From Mesorhizobium plurifarium (GTDB lineage: Bacteria; Pseudomonadota; Alphaproteobacteria; Rhizobiales; Rhizobiaceae): a DNA stretch of 64,000 nucleotides. Of the stretch, positions 42,380 to 49,953 are shown piece by piece. Both the position numbers and the translations under genes were made by a program. The notes beneath the pieces were generated by a model. That model saw only the letters and a list, made by a program, of their open reading frames with translations, did no database searches and had not been told where the DNA came from. Every line of letters starts with the position of its first letter. Within the stretch, counting starts at the first letter, position 1. The stretch is taken from positions 124,001 to 188,000 of the forward strand of contig CCNB01000044.1 in assembly GCA_000824785.1 (NCBI GenBank), written 5' to 3'.

Positions 42380-42437
42380 GCAATTCCAGGAAAAGTGTGA
42401 CACGGTTTTCCGTCAGGAATTGCGTCAAAACAAAGAG
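42380..42437. repeat. Family B repeat, single-module copy 4
   Basis: The sequence GCAATTCCAGGAAAAGTGTG ... GTCAGGAATTGCGTC followed by AAAACAAAGAG matches the second module of the family B elements at 14987 and 31444, with GCAATTCC/GGAATTGC end arms. It lies between the 3' ends of the RutE-like gene and the convergent aminotransferase gene. Confidence 0.65.
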
Positions 42438-42461
42438 CCTGCTCGGTCGGCTCTCGACGCT

Positions 42462-43421
42462 TCAGTAGTTGATCGCGAAGCTGCGCATCGGGTCGTAATG
42501 CGCTTCCCAGTAAGCCTTCCAGATCGTCTTGCTGATCGGCCCGACTTCGCCATTGCCGATCGCGACGCCCTCCAGCTTGGTGATCGGCATGACGCCGCCG
42601 GCGGTGGTGACAAAGAGCAATTCGTCGCAATTGTAGGCAGCGCTGACCGGCACGTCTTCGACATGGCATTCGATGCCGTTCGCCTTGGCGACTTCCAGCA
42701 CCGTCTTGCGCGTCACGCCTTCCAGCACCCCGCGCTTCGGCGTGCGCAGCACACCGTCCTTGATGATGCAGACGTTGAAGCCGGAGCCTTCGGTCAGATT
42801 GCCGTCGCCGTCGGTCAGGATCGGGTAGTTGGCGCCGCGGTCCCGCGCTTCCAGCATGCCGCGCACGAAGTCGCCCCATTGCAGGTTCTTCACGGTCGGG
42901 TCGATGGCGCCCGGCGGCACGCGTCGGACATCGCGGGCGATGATGGCGGATCCGCCGGTCTTCTGCAGCTCTTCTCCCATGACCCACAAGAAAGGCTGCA
43001 CCATGAGATAGAGGTTGTTCTCGACTTCATCCGGGCTGTACTGGCGGATGAATTTCAGGCCCCGGGTCACGATCATGCAGACATAGGCGTCGCGGATGCC
43101 GCTCTTGGCGGCCATTTCCACGAGCTTCTGGCGAATGCCGTGACGGTCGAGCGGGCTGCGCAGGCGCAATTGTTTCAAGCTGCGCTCGAAGCGGTCCAGA
43201 TGGTCGTCGAGGCGGAAGAAGCGGCCATCCCAGATGGACGGCACGTCGTATGTCAGGTCCGAATGGAGGAAGCCCTGGTCCAGAATCGGAATGCGGGCTT
43301 CATGGATCGGATAGAGCTCACCCTCGACATAGGCCACCCCCTTGGACAAAGGGTTGTCGCTGGCCTCCAATTCGCCGAGGCGCTTGCGGTAACCATCGAA
43401 AATGAAATCGGTATAGGGCAC
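42462..43421 (-). CDS. Fold-type IV PLP aminotransferase (branched-chain/D-amino-acid aminotransferase family)
   Basis: A 319-residue transaminase of the IlvE/DAAT/ADCL class. It has HEARIPILDQGFLHSDLTYDV near the N-terminus, the PLP Lys in PTVKNLQWGDFVRG, and the phosphate-binding NLTEGSGFNVCIIKDG and LEGVTRKTVLEVA. GTG 43421 is chosen because GGAGG lies 6 bases before it. It is the last gene of the leftward block after the Dpp-type binding protein. It could deaminate an amino acid to the 2-oxo acid used by the E1/E2 complex encoded in the same block (inference). Confidence 0.92.
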   Translation of the reverse strand: MPYTDFIFDGYRKRLGELEASDNPLSKGVAYVEGELYPIHEARIPILDQGFLHSDLTYDVPSIWDGRFFRLDDHLDRFERSLKQLRLRSPLDRHGIRQKLVEMAAKSGIRDAYVCMIVTRGLKFIRQYSPDEVENNLYLMVQPFLWVMGEELQKTGGSAIIARDVRRVPPGAIDPTVKNLQWGDFVRGMLEARDRGANYPILTDGDGNLTEGSGFNVCIIKDGVLRTPKRGVLEGVTRKTVLEVAKANGIECHVEDVPVSAAYNCDELLFVTTAGGVMPITKLEGVAIGNGEVGPISKTIWKAYWEAHYDPMRSFAINY

Positions 43422-43530
43422 GGTTATCCTCCATCCGAGCCTCTCCCGTTTCATGGAAAGGGCGAGCGGCTCGATCTCCTTGCTGATGCAATTTCCTGAC
43501 GGAAATCCTGTTTTGGCCTTTGAGCCATAT

Positions 43531-43559
43531 CCGCGGGGCGCATTTCATGGGCCCCGCGG
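43531..43559 (-). terminator. Hairpin after the Dpp-type binding-protein gene
   Basis: A perfect 9-bp stem CCGCGGGGC/GCCCCGCGG with an 11-nt loop begins 18 bp after the stop of the binding-protein gene and before the aminotransferase gene. There is no T-run. It may reduce read-through into the aminotransferase gene or stabilise the binding-protein mRNA. Confidence 0.5.
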
Positions 43560-43576
43560 AGGACGGAGCGGCGACG

Positions 43577-45187
43577 TCAGTCGTCGAGCGAAATCTCGTA
43601 GAGAGGAACGTTCGAGCTCGGCGAGTTCCGCACGCCATGGACCTTGCTGCCATAGGCAAGGATGGTGTTCGGGCTGATCATCGGAATGATGACGTTCTGT
43701 GCCTTGATCTTCTCGCCGATGTCGAAATAGATTTTTGCCGCCTTGTCAGGCGCCGACTTCAGCGCTTCGGCCAGCATCGGCTTGGTGTCGTTGATGACGA
43801 AGGACGGGTCGGTTGCGGCGCCAGCGCGCTTGGCCCAGGTCGAATCCGGCGCCAGGCCGAAATAGTTCACATATTGCGACGTCCCGTAAAAGTCGGGGGC
43901 GAAGAAGACGAAGGTCAGCGGGATGTGATCCTTGTTCGCCGCCTCGCGCCAGTTCGGGAACTCGACAGGCTTGAGGTCAAGCTTGATGTTGACCGCCGCC
44001 AGGTCCTGCTGGATTTTCTGCATGGCAAGGGTGAAGTCGACGCCATAGACGTTCAGCTTCGGATAGGTCGCTTCGAGCGTGAAGCCGTCGGCGTGGCCCG
44101 CCTTGGCAAGCAGTTCCTTGGCCTTGGCCTGGTCGAATTCCGGTATCGAGTGTCCCGCGCCGCCCGGGAAGTCCAGCGGGAAGGGAACCGATATCAGCCG
44201 GCCATTGCCTTCGCCCAGGGTGAAGTCGACGAGCGACTTGCGGTCGACGGCCAGCGAGATCGCTTCGCGGATGTCGGCAGTCATCGGGAAGGGATTGGCG
44301 ACGGCGCCCGGGCTGATCGCAATGTAGACGAAGTTGTTGGAGGGAGCCGATTCCGTTTTGACGTTCGGGCCGGTCAGCGTCTTGGCCGTCTCGGGATCGA
44401 TGTTCATGGCGACATCGGCCTGGCCGCTCTGCAAAAGCTGGGCCTGGGCCACGGCGTCGCCGACCTGACGAATGACGATCTCGTCGACCTTGGCCGGTTC
44501 GCGCCAGTATTTTTCGTTTCGCTTCAGCCTGAGTTCCGCTCCGGGCTGATAGGTGTCGAGCACGAACGGGCCGGCGCCGGCCGAATGCGCCAGGAACCAC
44601 GGCTCGGCAGGATCCGACTGCGCGGCGTCAGCCGCCGCGGTGGCCTTGCCTTCGGCCTGGGCGACGTCGCTGTTGATGACGCCGAAATAGCTGGCGGCCA
44701 GAACGTTCAGCAGTTCCGAATTCGGTTCGGCGGTTTTCACGACCACCGTTTCGGCGTCCGGAGTCTCGATCGAAGAAATCGTCGAGGCGAGATCCGACGG
44801 GCTGCCCTTTATGTTCTTCAGTCGCTCCCACGACCATTTGACGTCTTTCGCTTCGACCTTCGAACCGTCGGAGAAGGTGGCTTTCGGGTTGAGCTTGAAG
44901 GTGAACACGGTCTGGTCGTCATTGACCGTCCAGCTCTCGGCGATGACAGGAGCGAGCTTGTTGTCCTTGTCGAGCGCCAGAAGGCCGTCATAGACCGCGG
45001 CGTTGTAGATCATGCAGGTGTCGCACCAGCTCCTGTCGATATCGAGGGAGTTGATGTCCATGTCGCGCGCGATGACCAGCGTCTTGGCCTCCGCCGGCGC
45101 CGCCGTGGCGGCCATGCCCGCCAGCATCGTCGCCGCGGCAAGGCCTTTCCAATGTCTGGCAATATGATTGAAGTTCCCCAGTCTCAT
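43577..45187 (-). CDS. ABC transporter substrate-binding protein (DppA/OppA family 5)
   Basis: A 536-residue periplasmic binding protein with a Sec-type signal peptide (about residues 1-36, ending APAEA). The family 5 pattern follows: TLVIARDMDINSLDIDRSWCDTCMIYNAAVYDGLL, FTFKLNPKATFSDGSKVEAKDVKWSWERL. The second ATG, 45187, is preferred because AAGGAG is 7 bases from it but only 1 base from the ATG at 45193. No permease or ATPase gene of this class is adjacent; the importer at 18707-22659 lacks exactly this subunit. It lies 27 bp behind the E1 gene. Confidence 0.92.
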   Translation of the reverse strand: MRLGNFNHIARHWKGLAAATMLAGMAATAAPAEAKTLVIARDMDINSLDIDRSWCDTCMIYNAAVYDGLLALDKDNKLAPVIAESWTVNDDQTVFTFKLNPKATFSDGSKVEAKDVKWSWERLKNIKGSPSDLASTISSIETPDAETVVVKTAEPNSELLNVLAASYFGVINSDVAQAEGKATAAADAAQSDPAEPWFLAHSAGAGPFVLDTYQPGAELRLKRNEKYWREPAKVDEIVIRQVGDAVAQAQLLQSGQADVAMNIDPETAKTLTGPNVKTESAPSNNFVYIAISPGAVANPFPMTADIREAISLAVDRKSLVDFTLGEGNGRLISVPFPLDFPGGAGHSIPEFDQAKAKELLAKAGHADGFTLEATYPKLNVYGVDFTLAMQKIQQDLAAVNIKLDLKPVEFPNWREAANKDHIPLTFVFFAPDFYGTSQYVNYFGLAPDSTWAKRAGAATDPSFVINDTKPMLAEALKSAPDKAAKIYFDIGEKIKAQNVIIPMISPNTILAYGSKVHGVRNSPSSNVPLYEISLDD

Positions 45188-45214
45188 TATCATGCTCCTT
45201 TTGGCATTTTCGGT

Positions 45215-47392
45215 TCAAGCGCTACCGGTAATCAACTCCAGCGCCTGCCGGAGCTTCTCGGAAGAACCCAGCGCGGCCTTGTTCAAGACGGCCGAAACGA
45301 CGGGCGCCGAAAGGCTGCCGGTGACGTGGAGTATTTCGTGATCGAGATCGTCGAAGGCGCGCGCCTGGATCTCGGCGATCCAATGGCGCCCGAGCGACAG
45401 GCCGCTCGCAACCTGCTCGACGATGACGACGCGATTGGTCCTGGCGATGGACGAGAGGACCAGAGGCCAGTCGGTCGTGAGTTGGCCGACGCTGCGCATG
45501 TCGATGATTTCGGCGTCGATGCCGGTCTCTTCCGCGACCTTCAAGGCCGCTGGGACCATGACGGATGTCGCAAGGACAGTGCACGCCGATCCGGGCCGGA
45601 CGATCTTGGCCTTGCCGAACGGGATGCAAAAGTCGCGCTCGTGGCGCGGCACGAGAGACTCGCGCTGGTAGAATTCGACGTGCTCGATGATCGCGACGGG
45701 GTCGTTGGTCCTGAGCGCCGTGTTCAGCAGCCCAACATAATCGAAGGCGGTCGTCGGCTCGACCACGTGCCAGCCGGGGAACAGCCGGAACAGCGCGGCC
45801 GGGTCGCTCGAATGCTGCGAGCCGTAGCCGGTATGCGGAGACACGCGCACCCGCATGACGAGCGGCACGGGAAACCCGTCGCCGAACATGTGCCTCACCT
45901 TGGCGATGCCGTTGCCGATCTGGTCGGCCGCCACGAAGCAGAAATCCCCGAACATGATTTCCACGACCGGCCGCAGCCCGCGCAGCGCGGCGCCGAGCGC
46001 GACGCCGGTGAAGCCGTTCTCGGCGATCGGCATGGCCAACACGCGCCCGGGGAACTGCTCGAGCGCGGAGCGGGTAAAACCGCTTACTCCGCCACGCAGC
46101 CGATGGACGTCCTCGCCCAGCACGATGATGGTCGGGTCGGCCGCCATCGCCGCCCCCAGCGCTTCACCGGCGGCGGTGACGAAACGGGTCTTGACCAGCT
46201 CGTCGGGCGCGAAGTCCTCGATTTCCCGGTATTTGAGCCCCTCGGCTTCGGCGGGAGGCGCAAGGATGCCGATGTCCACCGATTGCGCGGAAGGCCATAA
46301 GTTTGCCTGTATGCGAAGCTGGTTGCTGCCCGGCGCCGTTTCCGTCAGCCGCGCTGCGGCCGACTGGACGGTCGCGCTTACGCGCTCGTCGATCAGTGCC
46401 AGAGCCGTGCTGTCGAGGATTCCGAGCTTGCCGAGACGTGTTTCCGCCAGCCGCAGCGGGTCGCGCTTCAGCCATTCCTGTTCTTCCTCGCTGCTGCGGT
46501 AGCCGAACTCGCTGCCCGTCTTGCTGCCGCTCTGGTGGTGATAGCGGTAGCACTTCGCCTCGATGACGACCGGACCGCGCCCCGCGCGGATCGTTTCGAT
46601 CGCGTCCGACATCGCCCGATGGACGGCGACCACGTCCATGCCGTCGCACTCGATGCCGGTGAAGCCGAGCATGGGACCGCGCGATGCGATCCTGGGCTCG
46701 GCCGTCACATCCTCGATATGCGTGGAAACGGCATAGAGATTGTTCTCGACGAAGAAGATGACCGGCAGCTTGTAGGCGGCCGCGATGTTCATCGATTCAT
46801 ACGCCGCGCCCTGGAGCGAGGCGCCGTCGCCGAAGAAGGCGACCGAAATACCATCCCGGCCGAGGACATTGTCGGCAAGTGCGTATCCGACGGCGTGCGG
46901 AATGTTGCCGCCGACGATGGCGCTGGTGCCGGCGACGCCGGACGCGGCATGACGCATATGCATCGAGCCGCCGCGGCCTTCGCAATAGCCCGGCGACAGC
47001 CCCATGATTTCTGCCATGAAGCGGTAGACGGCATCGTCCATCCGCGGCGTGAAGTCCTGGCTCAGTATGTCGAAGTCCGGCTCCGTCTGCGCATTGACCA
47101 GCTTGGTCAGGACCTGATGGTGCGCGCGATGCGTGCCATTGATCTGGTCGTTGGCGCGCAGCATCGACACCGCGCCGACAGCCGCCGCCTCCTGACCTAT
47201 GCTGGCATGCGCGGGACCATGGATCAGGCCGGCTTTCTCCAGATCGAGAATTTTCTCCTCGAAGCGCCTGATCAGCTTCATTTGAGCATAAAGGCGAACC
47301 AACTCCCGAGCGGGAAGGGTGCTCCAGTCGGATTCGTCCGCCTCGATCCGGTACCAGGGTGCCGATGGTTTCAGTTCACGCTTTTGGGCCAA
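45215..47392 (-). CDS. 2-oxoacid dehydrogenase E1, fused alpha and beta subunits
   Basis: A protein of about 725 residues. The N-terminal half is an E1 alpha subunit (RRFEEKILDLEKAGLIHGPAHASIGQEAAAVG; TPP motif FFGDGASLQGAAYESMN ... VENN). The C-terminal half, from about residue 400, is E1 beta (GEDVHRLRGGVSGFTRS, MPIAENGFTGVALGAALRGLRPVVEIMFGDF, VVIVEQVASGLSLG). It decarboxylates a 2-oxo acid (or cleaves acetoin) and acylates lipoyl-E2. I chose TTG 47392 because GGGAGGAG sits 5 bases before it; ATG 47455 would overlap the upstream gene by 43 bp. The likely E2 partner is encoded at 16345-17637. Confidence 0.92.
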   Translation of the reverse strand: MAQKRELKPSAPWYRIEADESDWSTLPARELVRLYAQMKLIRRFEEKILDLEKAGLIHGPAHASIGQEAAAVGAVSMLRANDQINGTHRAHHQVLTKLVNAQTEPDFDILSQDFTPRMDDAVYRFMAEIMGLSPGYCEGRGGSMHMRHAASGVAGTSAIVGGNIPHAVGYALADNVLGRDGISVAFFGDGASLQGAAYESMNIAAAYKLPVIFFVENNLYAVSTHIEDVTAEPRIASRGPMLGFTGIECDGMDVVAVHRAMSDAIETIRAGRGPVVIEAKCYRYHHQSGSKTGSEFGYRSSEEEQEWLKRDPLRLAETRLGKLGILDSTALALIDERVSATVQSAAARLTETAPGSNQLRIQANLWPSAQSVDIGILAPPAEAEGLKYREIEDFAPDELVKTRFVTAAGEALGAAMAADPTIIVLGEDVHRLRGGVSGFTRSALEQFPGRVLAMPIAENGFTGVALGAALRGLRPVVEIMFGDFCFVAADQIGNGIAKVRHMFGDGFPVPLVMRVRVSPHTGYGSQHSSDPAALFRLFPGWHVVEPTTAFDYVGLLNTALRTNDPVAIIEHVEFYQRESLVPRHERDFCIPFGKAKIVRPGSACTVLATSVMVPAALKVAEETGIDAEIIDMRSVGQLTTDWPLVLSSIARTNRVVIVEQVASGLSLGRHWIAEIQARAFDDLDHEILHVTGSLSAPVVSAVLNKAALGSSEKLRQALELITGSA

Positions 47393-47412
47393 CTCGTCTC
47401 CTCCCGCTCGGC

Positions 47413-48912
47413 CTATTGCAAAGAAAGGCCTAGCTCCGCGCGTCGCCGCAGCCATAGGCTTGCCCTGTAGCGAGGGTCGCGGGTGCGGTCATAAATCGTG
47501 TCCAGGATGCGCAGAACGCGTTTGGGGCCGATCTTGTCGCCCCATTCCAGCGGCCCCAGCGGGTAGCCCAGGCCAAGCCTGACCGCCGCGTCGAGATCGG
47601 GCGCCGAAGCGATTTTCTGCTCTACGATTTCACTGCCGATATTGACGATCATGGCGATGACGCGCTGGCAGACGGCCCCGCAGCTATCCTCCACCATAGT
47701 CGCCTTGCGGCCGGCGCGGCGGACCAGGCTCAAGGCCGCTTCCCTGGTCCGGTCGGACGTTGCGGCGGAGGCCACGAGCGTCACGTGGCGGTCGATGCCG
47801 AAAAACGGATCGAAGCCGACGCAAAGCGAAGCCGGCAGACCGAGCCGCACCGCGGCGCCGGCCACGTCCTCGCCCTCCAGGCCGATGAGAATGAGGTGGT
47901 CGCCGTCGATTGTCCGGTCGGTGGCGCACGAGTCGACGAGTTCCTGCATGCCCGAGGCCTCGTTGTCGGCGATCACGCTGACGCGACCCGGCAAAGCCCC
48001 TTCGGCGCCGACCGCTTCAACCGGTCCCGCGGGAGGGTTCGGTCGGCCATCGCCATGGTCGTAGAACCCGCGTTTGGTCTTGCGGCCGAGAAGACCGGCC
48101 TCCACGCGCCGGGCGGCGAGGACCGACGGGCGATAGCGCGGATCCTGGTAGAATTGGTTGTAGATGCTTTCCATGACCGGATGCGAGACATCGAGCCCGG
48201 TCAGGTCCATCAACTCGAACGGACCCATCCTGAATCCGGCGGCGTCCCGCAGGATCGCATCGATGTCGTCGACCGGCGCAACACCTTCGCGCAGCATCGC
48301 CAGGGCTTCCGTGCCGAAGGCGCGGCCAGCGTGATTGACGATGAAGCCGGGCGTGTCGGCGGCGATGACGGGGCGATGGCCAAGGCGGGTCGCGAGCGCG
48401 ACCAGCGCGTGCTCGACCTCAGGCGCTGTATGGGCGCCGGAGATGACCTCCACCAGCTTCATCGCCGGGACGGGATTGAAGAAATGATAGCCGGCGATCC
48501 GCTGCGGGCGGCTGGCCGCTGAGGCGATCGCCGTCACCGACAGGGAGGATGTGTTGGTCGCTATGATTGCGTCCGGCCCGACGATCTTTTCCAGCGTCTC
48601 GATGAGCTGACGCTTGGGCTCGAGACGTTCGACGATGGCTTCCACCACCAGGTCGGTGCCGGCCAGGCGGCCCAGTGTCTCGACGGGTTCGATACGGGCA
48701 AGCAGTTTTTCGACCGTTTCCGCGCTGATCTTGCCCGCGGCGGCCCTGGCGCGTTGGCGCGACGCGATCTGCTCGAGGGCGGCTGCGGCTTTTCCTGGCG
48801 CTTCGTCGACGATCATCACGTCGACGCCCGCCGCCGCCAGAACCTCCGCTATGCCGGAGCCCATCACCCCGGCGCCCACGACACCGGCTTTTTCGACCCG
48901 ACTTCTCGACAC
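47413..48912 (-). CDS. 3-hydroxyacyl-CoA dehydrogenase (two C-terminal domains, PaaH type)
   Basis: A protein of about 499 residues: an N-terminal Rossmann domain with GAGVMGSGIAEVLAAAG, NTSSLSVTAIA and YHFFNPVPAMKLVEVISG (catalytic His/Glu), then one 3HCDH C-terminal domain (about residues 185-285) and a second one near the C-terminus (about 390-490, ending LWLRRRAELGLSLQ). It oxidises 3-hydroxyacyl-CoA to 3-oxoacyl-CoA with NAD. The start is uncertain: GTG 48912 is given, TTG 48930 is an alternative, and neither has an ideal site. It follows the enoyl-CoA hydratase gene by about 20 bp and precedes E1 by 20 bp. Confidence 0.92.
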   Translation of the reverse strand: MSRSRVEKAGVVGAGVMGSGIAEVLAAAGVDVMIVDEAPGKAAAALEQIASRQRARAAAGKISAETVEKLLARIEPVETLGRLAGTDLVVEAIVERLEPKRQLIETLEKIVGPDAIIATNTSSLSVTAIASAASRPQRIAGYHFFNPVPAMKLVEVISGAHTAPEVEHALVALATRLGHRPVIAADTPGFIVNHAGRAFGTEALAMLREGVAPVDDIDAILRDAAGFRMGPFELMDLTGLDVSHPVMESIYNQFYQDPRYRPSVLAARRVEAGLLGRKTKRGFYDHGDGRPNPPAGPVEAVGAEGALPGRVSVIADNEASGMQELVDSCATDRTIDGDHLILIGLEGEDVAGAAVRLGLPASLCVGFDPFFGIDRHVTLVASAATSDRTREAALSLVRRAGRKATMVEDSCGAVCQRVIAMIVNIGSEIVEQKIASAPDLDAAVRLGLGYPLGPLEWGDKIGPKRVLRILDTIYDRTRDPRYRASLWLRRRAELGLSLQ

Positions 48913-48931
48913 CCCTCCCGCGTCCGCCAAG

Positions 48932-49723
48932 TCAGCGCCCCGTAAATGACGCTTTGCGCTTTTCCAGGAAGGCGGCGATGCCTTCCCGTTTGTCGGCCGT
49001 ATCGAAAAGCAGTTGAAATGCCTTGCGCTCGAGGCGCAACGCCGTTTCCAGGGGAGCGTCCTCGCCATTGACGACGGCTTCCTTGATCTGCTCGACGGCC
49101 AACGGCGGGAGACGGCTGATCTTCTGGGCGATCTGCAGCGCCTGCCGCAGGGCATCGCCCTCATCCGTGAGCATGCTGACGAGGCCGGCGCGCTCGGCAT
49201 CTTCCGCCGGGAACATATCGCCGGTCAGGACGAGCATCAGCGTCTTGTACTTGCCGATTGCTCTCAGCAGCCTCTGGGTGCCGCCGGCGCCCGGCATGAG
49301 GCCGAGTTTGACCTCCGGCTGCCCGAAAGTGGCTGTGCGCGCCGCCACGATGATGTCGGCATGCATTGCAAGCTCGCAGCCACCGCCCAGCGCGAAGCCC
49401 TCGACCGCGGCAATAACCGGTTTCGGACATTTCGCGATCACATCCCAGTAGCGATGGGTGCGTTGAAGAAGCAGGTCGGCGGAGCCGAGCTTTTCAAACG
49501 CTCTGACGTCGGCGCCGGCGGCAAAGTTGGCGCCGCGCCCGGCAATGACGATGGAACGGATCTCCGCGTCGTCTGAGAAGCTTGCCACCGCAGCGGCCAG
49601 CTTCTCCCGCACTTCGAGATTGATTGCGTTGCGGACTTCGGGGCGGTTGATCTCGACCAACCCCACATTGTCGAACGGGCGGCTCTCCACCACAACAAGA
49701 GACTGATCGCTCGCGGGACGCAT
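48932..49723 (-). CDS. Enoyl-CoA hydratase/isomerase family protein
   Basis: A 263-residue crotonase. The oxyanion-hole segments are GANFAAGADVRAFEKLG and FALGGGCELAMHADIIVA; the catalytic Glu region is FGQPEVKLGLMPGAGGTQRL, matching hydratases. The C-terminal region (EGIAAFLEKRKASFTGR) is typical too. It adds water to a 2-enoyl-CoA, upstream of the 3-hydroxyacyl-CoA dehydrogenase encoded next. It is the first gene of the leftward block of crotonase, dehydrogenase, E1, binding protein and aminotransferase, so the promoter should lie in the 230 bp upstream (49724-49953), where no gene is supportable. Confidence 0.93.
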   Translation of the reverse strand: MRPASDQSLVVVESRPFDNVGLVEINRPEVRNAINLEVREKLAAAVASFSDDAEIRSIVIAGRGANFAAGADVRAFEKLGSADLLLQRTHRYWDVIAKCPKPVIAAVEGFALGGGCELAMHADIIVAARTATFGQPEVKLGLMPGAGGTQRLLRAIGKYKTLMLVLTGDMFPAEDAERAGLVSMLTDEGDALRQALQIAQKISRLPPLAVEQIKEAVVNGEDAPLETALRLERKAFQLLFDTADKREGIAAFLEKRKASFTGR

Positions 49724-49953
49724 TCGTACCTAGCACATGGAATTTAATTTCATATCCGTGACTATAGTCAGCGTCAGCGAAGCCTGCAAGGCTAACATGG
49801 ACGTCCTGACGACTATTCTCCACACCGCTCCGGAAACGATGTCCCGTGGGCGTTCGAAGCGCGTCTGGGCGGTTCGTGGGAGCGGCTGCGGTGCGGCGTC
49901 GCTGCATGAGTTCGGCAGGGCATCCGGCGTGCCGAAGCGCGCCATGGTCCAGC

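Noticed and set aside
43520..46300. A 926-codon open frame on the plus strand.
   Set aside because: It is antisense to the binding-protein and E1 genes, has no family resemblance and is typical of the long shadow frames that high GC content gives opposite real genes. The same holds for the plus-strand frames at 38907-40226, 49846-52425 and 55376-56860.
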